This document shows positions 29,601 to 39,390 of a stretch of DNA of 64,000 nucleotides, one piece after another. A model generated the notes under the pieces. That model was not told where the DNA came from, ran no database searches, and worked only from the letters and a program-made list of their open reading frames with translations. Numbering within the stretch: position 1 is the first letter of the stretch; every line of letters starts with the position of its first letter. The position numbers were made by a program, and so were the translations under genes. The stretch is from positions 62,001 through 126,000 of the forward strand of contig NZ_JBDPZD010000005.1 of the NCBI RefSeq assembly GCF_039872745.1. Reading direction: 5' to 3'. Source of the stretch: Pelomonas paludis. GTDB taxonomy: Bacteria; Pseudomonadota; Gammaproteobacteria; Burkholderiales; Burkholderiaceae_C.

Positions 29601-30797
29601 GCCGTCGGTCGCCATCGTCGGCTCCGGCGTGGCCGGGGCGGCGGCCGCGATCCGGCTGGCCGAGCTGGGCGTGCCAGTCGATCTGTATGAGGCCGTGCCC
29701 GAGCCCCAGCCGATCGGCGCCGGCTTGCTGCTGCAGCCCACGGGCCAGCAGGTGCTGCAGGCCATGGGTCTTCTCGACGGTGCTTTGGCTCTGGGCCAGC
29801 GGCTGGGGCGCCTTTATGGCGACACGCCCCAGGGCCGGACGGTGCTGGACATGAGCTACGAACGGCTGGATGCCAGCTACTTCGGGCTGGGCATCCAGCG
29901 CGGCGCGCTGATGGGCTTGCTGTGGCAACGCTTGCAGCAACTGGGCGTGCCTTGGCATCGTGGTGCGGCGGTGGATGGCTTTGAGCAGGACGACGCTGGC
30001 GTCACCCTGCGCTTTGCCCGGCCCCGGCCTGTGCCGGCCCGCCATGCGGCTTTGATCCTCGCCAACGGCAGCTTCTCGCGCCTGCGCTCAGGCATGAAAG
30101 TGCGGCAGCACGCCCGCACCTTCCCCTGGGGCGCCGTCTGGACGGTGCTGCCCGTGCCACCCGGCTTTGAGCTGAACGAACTGCGCCAACGCTTCCGTGC
30201 CGCCCGCCAGATGCTGGGCTTGATGCCCGTGGGCTGCGCACAGCCGCAGGGTGAGTGGGGCATCAACCTCTTCTGGAGCCTGCCGCTCACCGAGCTGAGC
30301 CACTGGCGCGACACGCCCGGCCTGGATGGCCTGAAGCGCCAAATGGCCGAACTCTTCCCCGCCGCTGCCCCGGTCGTCGATGGCCTGCACGACGCCAGCC
30401 AACTGCGCGAGGCCCGCTACGCCGATGTCTGGATGGAGTGCTGGCACGACGGCCGCGTGCTTGCCATCGGCGACTGCGCCCACGGCATGAGCCCGCAGCT
30501 GGGGCAGGGCGCCAACCTCGCCCTCATCGATGCCCACGTGCTGGCCCAGCAAGCGCAGACCGGCGCGGACTGGCCCACCGTCTTTGCCCGCTACACCCAC
30601 CACCGCAGCGCCCACCTGCGCTTCTACAGCCAAGCCAGCCGCGGCCTCACGCCCATGTTCCAGTCTGACGCCGTGGTGGCCCCCTGGCTGCGCGACCAGT
30701 TCTTTGGCTGGGGCGGGCGTCTCCCCTTCATCCACAAGCAATCCATTGCGACACTCGCCGGCACCAAGACGGGCTGGCTCTTTGGGCGCCTCAAGCT

Positions 30798-30801
<4 letters not shown>
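29593..30801 (+). CDS. FAD-dependent monooxygenase (PHBH/UbiH-like fold)
   Basis: The protein has 402 residues. The N-terminal dinucleotide motif GSGVAGAAAAIRLAE (residues ~10-24) and the GD motif AIGDCAHGMSPQLGQGANLALIDA (Gly293-Asp294) define a group A flavin hydroxylase. The start is TTG at 29593, forced because the FAD motif begins at residue 10 and no ATG or GTG precedes it. It overlaps pccA by 8 bp. Members of this fold hydroxylate aromatic or quinone substrates using NAD(P)H and O2. The substrate here is unknown and its place in a propionate operon is unexplained. Confidence 0.85.
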
Positions 30802-31264
<463 letters not shown>

Positions 31265-31268
<4 letters not shown>

Positions 31269-32617
31269 GTTTGGGCATGAGCTTGCGCTGCGCCTTGGCT
31301 GCCACGCTGCTGGGGCTGGCGGCCTCGGCCGCCCAGGCCTGGAGCCAGCATGCGGCCATGGCGTATCGGGCCTTCGAGGTGATGCCCGAGGTGGCGCGCG
31401 CCGCACCGGTTGTGGCCGAGCCCTTGGAGGCCTTTCTGCGCTCGCAGCCGGCGGCCATTGCGCAAACAGTCGAGGCGCAGGAGGCTTGGGCCCGTAGCCA
31501 CCTGAAGCACTACCCGGCGCGGCCGGACGCGTTGCGTTGGCAGCCGACCCGTGGGCAAACGGATGCCGACCTGCGCAAGGGCTTCCTCGCGGCGTTGCGG
31601 CTGTCGCCCCAGAGCCGCTTTGCGCTCTTTGTTCAGCTGGACCCCTGGGCGGCGGCGCCAGCCGAGCCTCTGCTGAACTGGGCCGAGGTGGCCAGCGCGC
31701 CGCCCTCTGCGGGCGCGGTGCATCGGCTGCGGGCGCTGCGCCAGGGCGAGCCGGTGCCTGCGCTGGCCGTGCTGGCCTCGGCCAGCGACGAGCCGGACTA
31801 CGGCCTTGACCTCCAGCTCTTTGACGACAACCCCGGCAGCCCGGCCGGCTATGGCTTTGGCAAGCAGCCCTTCGGCAACCCGGCTGTGGCCATTGGCTCG
31901 CAGGCGCCGTTCCACATGGGTTTCTTCCACCAGGGCAGGGTGTTCAACACCCTGGCGCCGAGCTTGACGCGCAGCCTCGTTGAGCTGCGCGTGGCGCAGT
32001 TCAGCGCGCTGGCGCGGCTGGCGTTTGGCACTGGGCATGGGTACTGGGGTTGGCGTTTTGCCGGCCTTGCCGCGCACTATGTGCAAGACCTGACCCAGCC
32101 CTATCACGCCAGCGCGGCCCCGGGCGAGAGCCTGCCCGGCATGCTCTGGGCCAACACGGCGGCGGCCCTGGGCATGCCGGCCGCCAAGCAGGCGCTGGTG
32201 ATCCTGCAAGGCAACCGTCACTTCGCGCTGGAGCAACTGCAGGCGCGCTGGATCCTGGACAACGCCGAGCGGCGGCGCGAGTCCGAGGCCGAGCGTGCGC
32301 TGCATGACACGAGCCTCGACGCGCGCTATCCCGCTTGGACGGCCCTCGCTCCCCGCGAGGTCGTGGCTGCCGAGGCCTACGCGGCCGGACCGCAGACCGA
32401 CGCCGCCGTGGTGACGGGCCTGCCTGCCCGCTATGTGAATGACCCTGGCTACGACTTCGCCGCCTCCGGCGCGCAGATGGAGCTGGGCCCTGAGCTGGCC
32501 GAGCACCTGGCCGCCCAGCGCCGGGCGCTGCAAACCATGGTCAGCCGCCTGCTGGGGCACTTTGGCGCGCACAGCCGCAACCTGGTCCGGGCTCTGAGGG
32601 CGGCGCCCGAGCGCTGA
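31265..32617 (+). CDS. secreted S1/P1-nuclease or phospholipase-C-fold zinc enzyme
   Basis: This ~450-residue protein has a signal peptide whose predicted cleavage (AASAAQA|WSQHAAM) would leave Trp at the mature N-terminus followed by Ser-x-His. This is the zinc-ligating arrangement of zinc-dependent phospholipase C and S1/P1 nucleases. The family signature His-x3-Asp-x3-Pro-x-His is present as HYVQDLTQPYHAS near residue 271, and HMGFFHQG supplies another His. The GTG at 31265 was chosen because it overlaps the previous stop like the other operon junctions; ATG at 31277 is equally possible. Whether it cleaves phospholipid or nucleic acid cannot be told. It closes the propionate operon. Confidence 0.75.
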
Positions 32618-32751
32618 GACGCCGCTCACCCCCGCGAGCCGGTGGTTTTGGGCTTGAAAGCCCTTGCAGCTTCGTCACGGTCGAAGCCTCAATCAGTAAT
32701 TGGTGCAGAATTGCGAGTTCCGCGAAGACTTATTCTTGCTGGAGACCCGCC

Positions 32752-33645
32752 ATGCGCCACGACCTCACCACGCTCAACCTCGTGCTCGCCATCGAGCAGA
32801 CGCGCTCGATCACGCGCGGCGCTGCCCAGGAGCATCTGGCCCTGGCGGCGGCGAGCAAGCGCCTGTCTGACCTTGAGAGCCGCCTCGGCGTGCAGCTCTT
32901 CGAGCGCCGTGCCCGTGGCGTCGAGCCCACCGAGGCCGGCCGCGCACTGGTGCGCCACATCCGCTCGCTGCATGCCTCGCTGTATGCACTCGAGACCGAG
33001 GTCATGGAGTTCTCGCGCGGCATCAAGGGCCATCTGCGCATCGCGGCCAACACCAGTGCCATTGCAGAGTGCCTGCCGCCGCATCTGGTGAGCTTCTCGC
33101 AGGCGCACTCGCAGATTCGCATCAGCCTTGAAGACCTGACCAGTGCCGAGGTGCAGGCGGCGGTGGCCGAAGGCCGCGCCGATGTGGGCGTGTTCACCGC
33201 GCCGCTGCTGGACAACCGGCTGCAGACCTGGATCTTTGCGCGCGGCCGCCTCTCGGCCCTGGTGCCCCTGCGCCACCCGCTGGCCAGCCGCGACACCGTG
33301 ACTTACGACGACCTGCTGACCTATGACCTGATCGGCCTGCATGCCGGCGCAGCGGCCCAGGAGCTGCTGCGTGAGCAGGCCGCCGCGCGCGGCAAGACGC
33401 TCAACGCACGCCTGCAGGTGCGTGGCTTTGATGGCATTGCGCAACTGGTCGAGGCCGGCATGGGCGTGGCCGTGTTGCCGCAGGAGCCTGCTGAGCGCTT
33501 CACCCGCGTCTTCGGCGTGCGCTGCATCCGCCTTGAAGAACCTTGGGCGGAGCGCGACTATTACCTGGGTGTGCTGCGTCAGCAGCGCCTGCCCACCGTC
33601 GTCCAACGCTTTGTGGACACCCTGATTCCTCGTGAGAAGCAATGA
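32752..33645 (+). CDS. LysR family transcriptional regulator
   Basis: The protein has 297 residues. The N-terminal winged HTH (residues ~4-62) includes SITRGAAQEHLALAAASKRLSDLE and LGVQLFERRARGVEPTEAG, the LysR signature. The substrate-binding domain spans ~90-290 with GVAVLPQEPAERF near its end. Its stop overlaps the leuC start by 4 bp, so it is transcribed into leuCD rather than divergently, which is unusual for a LysR regulator. Control of leucine genes is a reasonable inference from position; the effector is unknown. Confidence 0.92.
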   Translation: MRHDLTTLNLVLAIEQTRSITRGAAQEHLALAAASKRLSDLESRLGVQLFERRARGVEPTEAGRALVRHIRSLHASLYALETEVMEFSRGIKGHLRIAANTSAIAECLPPHLVSFSQAHSQIRISLEDLTSAEVQAAVAEGRADVGVFTAPLLDNRLQTWIFARGRLSALVPLRHPLASRDTVTYDDLLTYDLIGLHAGAAAQELLREQAAARGKTLNARLQVRGFDGIAQLVEAGMGVAVLPQEPAERFTRVFGVRCIRLEEPWAERDYYLGVLRQQRLPTVVQRFVDTLIPREKQ

Positions 33646-35060
33646 GTACCAGCTCTCGAACCCTTTACGACAAGCTCTGGGACGAACACGTCGTTCGCAC
33701 CGAGCCCGATGGCACGGCCATCCTCTACATTGACCGCCACCTGGTGCACGAAGTGACCAGCCCCCAGGCCTTTGAAGGCCTGGACCTGGCGGCGCGCAAG
33801 GTCTGGCGCCTCTCGGCCAACCTGGCCGTGAGCGACCACAACGTCCCCACGACGGACCGCCGCGAAGGCATTGCCGACCCGGTCTCGCGCCTGCAGGTGG
33901 ACACGCTGGACGCCAACTGCGACCGCTTCGGCATCACGCAGTTCAAGATGAGCGACCGCCGCCAAGGCATCGTCCACGTGATCGGCCCCGAGCAAGGCGC
34001 CACGCTGCCCGGCATGACCGTGGTCTGCGGTGACAGCCACACCTCGACGCACGGCGCCTTTGGCGCGCTGGCGCATGGCATCGGCACCAGCGAAGTCGAG
34101 CACGTGCTCGCCACGCAGACCCTGCTGGCCAAGAAGGCCAAGAACATGCTGATCAAGGTTGAGGGTCAGGTCGCCCGCGGCGTGACGGCCAAGGACATCG
34201 TGCTGGCCATCATCGGCAAGATTGGCACGGCAGGCGGCACCGGCTACACCATCGAGTTCGCCGGCTCGGCCATCCGCAGCCTCACCATGGAAGGCCGCAT
34301 GACGGTCTGCAACATGGCCATCGAAGCCGGCGCCCGCGCGGGCCTGGTGGCTGTGGACGACACGACCATCAACTACGTCAAGGGCCGTCCCTTCACACCC
34401 TCGGGCGTGGAGTGGGACCAAGCCGTGGCCTACTGGCGCAGCCTGCACTCAGACGCTGGCGCGCACTTCGACAAGGTGGTCGAACTCGACGCCGCGCAGA
34501 TCCTGCCGCAGGTCACCTGGGGCACCTCGCCCGAGATGGTGCTGTCCGTGGCCGACCGCGTGCCCGACCCCGACAAGGAAAAGGACGCCGTCAAGCGTGG
34601 AGCCATCGAGCGCGCGCTGACCTATATGGCCCTGGAGCCCAACAAGGCCATCAGCGACATCCACGTCGACAAGGTCTTCATCGGCTCCTGCACCAACAGC
34701 CGTATCGAAGACATGCGCGAGGCTGCTGCGGTGGTCAAGCGCGTGGGTGGCCGCATCGCCAAGAACATCAAGCTGGCCCTGGTCGTGCCGGGTTCGGGCC
34801 TCGTCAAGGCGCAGGCCGAGGCCGAAGGCCTGGACCAGGTCTTCAAGGCGGCTGGCTTCGAGTGGCGAGAGCCCGGTTGCTCGATGTGCCTGGCCATGAA
34901 CGCCGACCGCCTGGAGCCCGGCGAGCGCTGCGCCTCGACCAGCAATCGCAATTTCGAAGGCCGCCAGGGTGCCGGTGGCCGCACCCACCTCGTCAGCCCC
35001 GCCATGGCCGCAGCGGCCGCCATGGCCGGTCATTTCGTTGATGTTCGGAGCCTGAGCTGA
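33642..35060 (+). CDS. leuC: 3-isopropylmalate dehydratase large subunit
   Basis: This 472-residue aconitase-superfamily subunit, with LeuD, isomerises 2- to 3-isopropylmalate in leucine biosynthesis. The [4Fe-4S] cysteines are in VFIGSCTNSRIEDMR and PGCSMCLAMNADRL; VVCGDSHTSTHGAFGALAHGIG is the family active-site segment. Length matches the LeuC family. It begins within the LysR stop and ends 1 bp into leuD (shared A of TGATG). Confidence 0.97.
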   Translation: MSTSSRTLYDKLWDEHVVRTEPDGTAILYIDRHLVHEVTSPQAFEGLDLAARKVWRLSANLAVSDHNVPTTDRREGIADPVSRLQVDTLDANCDRFGITQFKMSDRRQGIVHVIGPEQGATLPGMTVVCGDSHTSTHGAFGALAHGIGTSEVEHVLATQTLLAKKAKNMLIKVEGQVARGVTAKDIVLAIIGKIGTAGGTGYTIEFAGSAIRSLTMEGRMTVCNMAIEAGARAGLVAVDDTTINYVKGRPFTPSGVEWDQAVAYWRSLHSDAGAHFDKVVELDAAQILPQVTWGTSPEMVLSVADRVPDPDKEKDAVKRGAIERALTYMALEPNKAISDIHVDKVFIGSCTNSRIEDMREAAAVVKRVGGRIAKNIKLALVVPGSGLVKAQAEAEGLDQVFKAAGFEWREPGCSMCLAMNADRLEPGERCASTSNRNFEGRQGAGGRTHLVSPAMAAAAAMAGHFVDVRSLS

Positions 35061-35707
35061 TGGACAAGTTTGTCGTTCACCAGGGCCTCGTCGCCCCGAT
35101 GGATCGTGAGAACGTCGATACCGACGCGATCATCCCCAAGCAATTCCTCAAGTCGATCAAGCGCACGGGCTTTGGCCCCAACCTGTTCGACGAATGGCGC
35201 TACCTGGACCACGGCGAGCCCGGCCAGGACCCCGCCAGCCGCAAGCCCAACCCGGACTTCGTGCTCAACCAGCCGCGCTACACAGGCGCCAGCGTCCTGC
35301 TGGCCCGCAACAACTTCGGCTGCGGCTCCAGCCGCGAGCACGCGCCCTGGGCGCTGCAGCAGTACGGCTTCCGCGCGCTGATCGCGCCGAGCTTTGCCGA
35401 CATCTTTTTCAACAACTGCTTCAAGAACGGCGTGCTGCCCATCGTCCAGCCCGAGGCCGTCGTGGCGCGCCTGTTTGACGAAGTGGCGGCCTTCCCTGGC
35501 TACCAGCTGACCATCGACCTGCCGCGCCAGGTCATCGTCAAGCCCGACGGCAGCGAGCTGCCCTTCGACGTCGAGCCCTTCCGCAAGGACTGCCTGGTTG
35601 GCGGGCTCGACGACATCGGCCTGACCCTGCGGCACGCCGACACCATCCGCAGCTTTGAAGCCGCGCGCATCGCCGCCAAGCCGTGGCTGAATCACCGGAT
35701 CGTCTGA
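35060..35707 (+). CDS. leuD: 3-isopropylmalate dehydratase small subunit
   Basis: This 215-residue swivel-domain subunit has the signature RNNFGCGSSREHAPWALQQYG near residues 83-103 and the N-terminal NVDTDAIIPKQFLK substrate loop. It forms the heterodimer with LeuC. Unlike many relatives in this order, leuB does not follow directly: an acyltransferase gene is interposed 5 bp downstream. Confidence 0.96.
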   Translation: MDKFVVHQGLVAPMDRENVDTDAIIPKQFLKSIKRTGFGPNLFDEWRYLDHGEPGQDPASRKPNPDFVLNQPRYTGASVLLARNNFGCGSSREHAPWALQQYGFRALIAPSFADIFFNNCFKNGVLPIVQPEAVVARLFDEVAAFPGYQLTIDLPRQVIVKPDGSELPFDVEPFRKDCLVGGLDDIGLTLRHADTIRSFEAARIAAKPWLNHRIV

Positions 35708-35712
35708 CGGCG

Positions 35713-36798
35713 ATGCAATGGCTCGCGCAGCGCCTGGAACTCGGGCGCAGCGGCTCCACGCCCAATCTGCTGGCGATGGAGGGCCTGCGCGGCCTGGCGG
35801 TGTTCTTGGTCTTCCTGGTGCACTGCATGACCTTGACGATGCCCTGGTGGGCGGACCATGCCGGCTTGTCGGCCCTGGCGTCCGAGCTGCATGCGCTGGG
35901 CAATGTCGGGGTTGACCTGTTCTTCGTGCTCAGCGGCTTCCTGATCTACGGCGCCTTGATCAACAAGGCGCAGCCCTTTGGCCGCTACTTCGGCCGCCGC
36001 GTGCGCCGCATCTACCCGGTCTTTCTGGTGATGCTGGCGCTGTATCTGGCCTTGTCGGTGCTGTTCCCGTCCGAGAGCAAGCTGCCGGCAGGCGCGGGTG
36101 CGGCGGCGCTCTATGTGCTGCAGAACCTGCTGCTGCTGCCGGGCATGCTGCCCATTGCGCCCATCATCACGGTGGCCTGGTCGCTGAGCTACGAGTTCTT
36201 CTTCTATCTGGTTGTCCCGGTGCTGATCGCCGCCCTGGGCCTGCGCGGGCGCACTCCAGCGTTCAGGATCTGGGCCCTGGTTGTGCTTGGGCTGGCTGGC
36301 GCGGCTTACCTGGCGGTGCAGGGCGGGCATGTGCGCTTGCTGATGTTCCTGGCCGGCATGCTGGTGTACGAGCTGCATCACGAGCGCGTCCGCCTGCCCG
36401 GCGCCGGAGCGCTTGGTGCGCTCGGGCTCTGCCTGGGGTTGGGGCTCGCCTTGCTGCCACTGGGTGGCCTCTTGAGCCAGACCCTGAAATACCTGGGCCT
36501 GGGCCTGGTCTTCGGGCTGCTGTGCCTTGATGCCTTTGCGCCCACCTGGCTGTCCCGCGCTTTGTCCTGGACGCCACTGCGCTGGCTGGGGAACATCTCC
36601 TACTCGTACTACCTGATGCACGGTCTGGCCTTGAAGTTTGCCGTGCTGGTGCTGGGCAAGGTCCTGCCGCTGTCAGCCGGCGGTGTGGGCCTCTTTCTGG
36701 TCTTGCCCTGCCTGCTGTTTGTGGCGACCTTGCCGGCCTCGCTGATCCTGTTCCTGGCTGTCGAGCGCCCCTTCTCATTGGCACCCAAGGCGGCCTGA
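35713..36798 (+). CDS. acyltransferase 3 family membrane protein
   Basis: This 361-residue polytopic protein begins with the family signature LLAMEGLRGLAVFLVFLVHC and NVGVDLFFVLSGFLIYG and has about ten hydrophobic segments. NISYSYYLMHGLALK is the C-terminal conserved block. Such OafA/YrhL-type proteins O-acylate surface polysaccharides or lipids at the inner membrane. The ATG at 35713 was preferred over a GTG at 35683 that would overlap leuD. Its location between leuD and leuB breaks up the leucine gene set; there is no functional link visible. Confidence 0.88.
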   Translation: MQWLAQRLELGRSGSTPNLLAMEGLRGLAVFLVFLVHCMTLTMPWWADHAGLSALASELHALGNVGVDLFFVLSGFLIYGALINKAQPFGRYFGRRVRRIYPVFLVMLALYLALSVLFPSESKLPAGAGAAALYVLQNLLLLPGMLPIAPIITVAWSLSYEFFFYLVVPVLIAALGLRGRTPAFRIWALVVLGLAGAAYLAVQGGHVRLLMFLAGMLVYELHHERVRLPGAGALGALGLCLGLGLALLPLGGLLSQTLKYLGLGLVFGLLCLDAFAPTWLSRALSWTPLRWLGNISYSYYLMHGLALKFAVLVLGKVLPLSAGGVGLFLVLPCLLFVATLPASLILFLAVERPFSLAPKAA

Positions 36799-36841
36799 GC
36801 GCCGCCACCCCGAATCAACGAACTACTGAAGAGGTACTGGA

Positions 36842-37933
36842 TTGAAGATCGCAGTTTTGCCGGGCGATGGCATCGGCATCGAAATCATCACCGAGGCCGT
36901 CAAGGTCCTCAATGTGCTGGACCTGCCGCTGGAGCTGGAGTGGGCTGATGTTGGCGGCAAGGCCTATGACAACCATGGCCACCCGCTGCCCGAGGCGACG
37001 CTGAACCTCGCCAAGGCGGCCGATGCGGTGCTCTTCGGCGCCGTGGGCGACTGGAAGTACGACAAGCTCGAGCGCCAATTCCGCCCAGAGCAGGCCATCC
37101 TCGGCCTGCGCAAGGGGCTGGGCCTCTTCGCCAACTTCCGCCCGGCGCTCTGCTACCCCGAGCTGACCCACGCCTCCAGCCTCAAGCCCGAACTGGTCGC
37201 GGGGCTCGACATCCTCATCATCCGGGAGCTGACCGGCGACATCTACTTCGGCCAGCCCCGTGGCCGCCGCACGGCTGTCGATGGTCACTTCCCCGGCAGC
37301 GAGGAAGCCTTCGACACCATGCGCTACTCGCGCCCCGAGATCGAGCGCATTGCCCACGTCGCCTTCCAGGCGGCCATGAAGCGCGGCAAGAAGCTCACCA
37401 GCGTCGACAAGGCCAATGTGCTGGAGACCTCGCAACTCTGGAAGGACGTGATGACCGAGATCCACGCCCAGTACCCTGAGGTGGCGCTCGATCACATGTA
37501 CGTCGACAACGCAGCCATGCAGCTCGTCAAGGCGCCCAAGAAGCTCGACGTCGTCGTGACCGGCAATATGTTCGGCGACATCCTGTCCGACGAAGCCGCG
37601 ATGCTGACCGGCTCGATCGGCATGCTGCCCTCGGCCTCGCTCGACAAGAACAACAAGGGCCTCTACGAGCCCAGCCATGGCAGCGCCCCCGACATTGCGG
37701 GGAAGGGCATTGCCAATCCGCTGGCTACAATCTTGTCTGCCGCCATGATGCTCAAGTTCTCCCTCCAGCAACCTGACGCCGCCGCCCGTATCGAGGCTGC
37801 GGTGCAATCGGTGCTGGCGCAGGGGCTGCGCACGGCCGACATCTGGAGTGAAGGCACCACGAAGGTCTCGACCCGCGAAATGGGCGACGCCGTGGCCACG
37901 GCCATCACCACCATTAAAACCATCAAGAGCTAA
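36842..37933 (+). CDS. leuB: 3-isopropylmalate dehydrogenase
   Basis: This 363-residue NAD-dependent decarboxylating dehydrogenase performs the third leucine-pathway step. It begins KIAVLPGDGIGIEI. It has the Arg-bearing LFANFRPAL region, IIRELTGDIYFGQPRG, the Lys/Asp active-site region SVDKANVLETSQLWKDV, and EPSHGSAPDIAGKG. The start codon is TTG, preceded by GAAGAGG; no ATG fits the conserved N-terminus. Confidence 0.96.
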   Translation: MKIAVLPGDGIGIEIITEAVKVLNVLDLPLELEWADVGGKAYDNHGHPLPEATLNLAKAADAVLFGAVGDWKYDKLERQFRPEQAILGLRKGLGLFANFRPALCYPELTHASSLKPELVAGLDILIIRELTGDIYFGQPRGRRTAVDGHFPGSEEAFDTMRYSRPEIERIAHVAFQAAMKRGKKLTSVDKANVLETSQLWKDVMTEIHAQYPEVALDHMYVDNAAMQLVKAPKKLDVVVTGNMFGDILSDEAAMLTGSIGMLPSASLDKNNKGLYEPSHGSAPDIAGKGIANPLATILSAAMMLKFSLQQPDAAARIEAAVQSVLAQGLRTADIWSEGTTKVSTREMGDAVATAITTIKTIKS

Positions 37934-38030
37934 CCGCTCCGTCTCGTCTCGCCCCCTCCAGACCCGGCGAACGAGCCGGGGCCCAAAGTGAGCGGGTTTG
38001 GTGAACGATGTACGACGAAAGGAAATGACG

Positions 38031-39143
38031 ATGACGACCCTGGTTGGCCTGGTTGGCTGGCGTGGCATGGTGGGCTCTGTGCTCATGGACCGCATGACCG
38101 CCGAGCGCGATTTCGACCTGATCGAGCCCCTGTTCTTCTCGACCTCCAATGCCGGTGGCGCCGCCCCCGCGCAAGCCAAGAACGAGAAGACCCTGCAAAA
38201 CGCCTATGACATCGAGCAGCTCAAGCGCTGCGCGATCATCATCACGGCGCAAGGCGGCGACTACACGACCGAAGTCTTCCCCAAGCTGCGCGCTGCGGGC
38301 TGGAACGGGCACTGGATCGACGCGGCCTCCACGCTGCGCATGAAGGACGACGCGGTCATCATCCTCGACCCCGTCAACCGCCCGGTCATCGACAAGGCCC
38401 TGGCAGCCGGTGGCAACAACTGGGTCGGTGGCAACTGCACGGTCTCCTGCATGCTGATGGGCGTGGGCGCGCTGTACAAGGCCGGCCTCGTGGAGTGGAT
38501 GTCCACACAGACCTACCAGGCAGCCTCAGGCGGCGGCGCGCAGCACATGCGTGAACTGCTGACCCAGTACGGCACCCTCAATGCCGAGGTCAAGTCCCTG
38601 CTGGATGACCCCAAGAGCGCCATCCTCGAGATCGACCGCAAAGTCATCGCCAAGCAGCGTTCGCTGACCGAGGCCGAGACGGCCAACTTCGGCGTGCCCC
38701 TGGGTGGCTCGCTGATCCCCTGGATCGACAAGGACCTGGGCAACGGCCAAAGCCGCGAAGAGTGGAAGGGCATGGCCGAGACCAACAAGATCCTCGGCTC
38801 GGCAGACATCCCGGTCGATGGCTTCTGCGTGCGCGTCGGCGCCATGCGCTGCCACAGCCAGGCCCTGACCTTCAAGCTCAAGAAGGACGTGCCCGTGGCC
38901 GAGATCGAGGCCATGATCGCCGCCGACAACGAGTGGGTGAAGGTTGTGCCCAACACGCGCGAGGCCACCATCCGTGACCTGACGCCCGTGGCCGTCACCG
39001 GCACCATGACCATCCCGGTCGGCCGCATCCGCAAGCTGGCGATGGGCCCCGAGTACGTGGGCGCCTTCACCATCGGCGACCAACTGCTGTGGGGCGCCGC
39101 CGAGCCGCTGCGCCGCATGCTGCGCATCCTGCTCGAGCGCTGA
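38031..39143 (+). CDS. asd: aspartate-semialdehyde dehydrogenase
   Basis: This 370-residue enzyme reduces aspartyl phosphate to aspartate semialdehyde for Lys, Met, Thr and diaminopimelate synthesis. The NADP-binding start is LVGLVGWRGMVGSVL, and the catalytic Cys is in GGNCTVSCMLMGVGALYKAG. Length matches the gram-negative enzyme. Of two close ATGs, 38031 was chosen because AAAGGA lies 7 nt upstream, whereas it is only 1 nt from the ATG at 38025. Confidence 0.96.
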   Translation: MTTLVGLVGWRGMVGSVLMDRMTAERDFDLIEPLFFSTSNAGGAAPAQAKNEKTLQNAYDIEQLKRCAIIITAQGGDYTTEVFPKLRAAGWNGHWIDAASTLRMKDDAVIILDPVNRPVIDKALAAGGNNWVGGNCTVSCMLMGVGALYKAGLVEWMSTQTYQAASGGGAQHMRELLTQYGTLNAEVKSLLDDPKSAILEIDRKVIAKQRSLTEAETANFGVPLGGSLIPWIDKDLGNGQSREEWKGMAETNKILGSADIPVDGFCVRVGAMRCHSQALTFKLKKDVPVAEIEAMIAADNEWVKVVPNTREATIRDLTPVAVTGTMTIPVGRIRKLAMGPEYVGAFTIGDQLLWGAAEPLRRMLRILLER

Positions 39144-39164
39144 TCGGGCGCCAATCCGGCGGGT

Positions 39165-39206
39165 AGGGCGTTGTTGCCGGCCGACGTCGGCTCGGCAACA
39201 ACCCTG
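39165..39206 (+). terminator. long hairpin after asd
   Basis: The arms GTTGTTGCCG (39170-39179) and CGGCAACAAC (39193-39202) enclose a second palindrome GCCGACGTCGGC. There is no T tract, so it is either a structure-only terminator or an mRNA-stabilising stem after asd. Confidence 0.4.
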
Positions 39207-39228
39207 AGTTTCCACTTGAAACACTCGT

Positions 39229-39257
39229 GCAATTCAGGCACTACGTGAGCAATTCAG
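39229..39257. promoter_or_regulatory. direct repeat GCAATTCAG x2, 20 bp apart, upstream of fimV
   Basis: Copies at 39229-39237 and 39249-39257 are spaced by two helical turns in the 247-bp gap before fimV, in a locally AT-richer stretch. It could be a tandem binding site for a regulator; no family can be named. Confidence 0.3.
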
Positions 39258-39390
39258 CGTATATGCTTGATGCTGTTGCAGTTTTAAAGCGAAACTCGAC
39301 GCCCGCTTGAGCTACGGTCCAGCCGGGCACAGCCGAAAACAAGTCGAGGGAGGCGGAGCAGTGCTCCGCCTTGTTGCATTGGGGAAAGCC

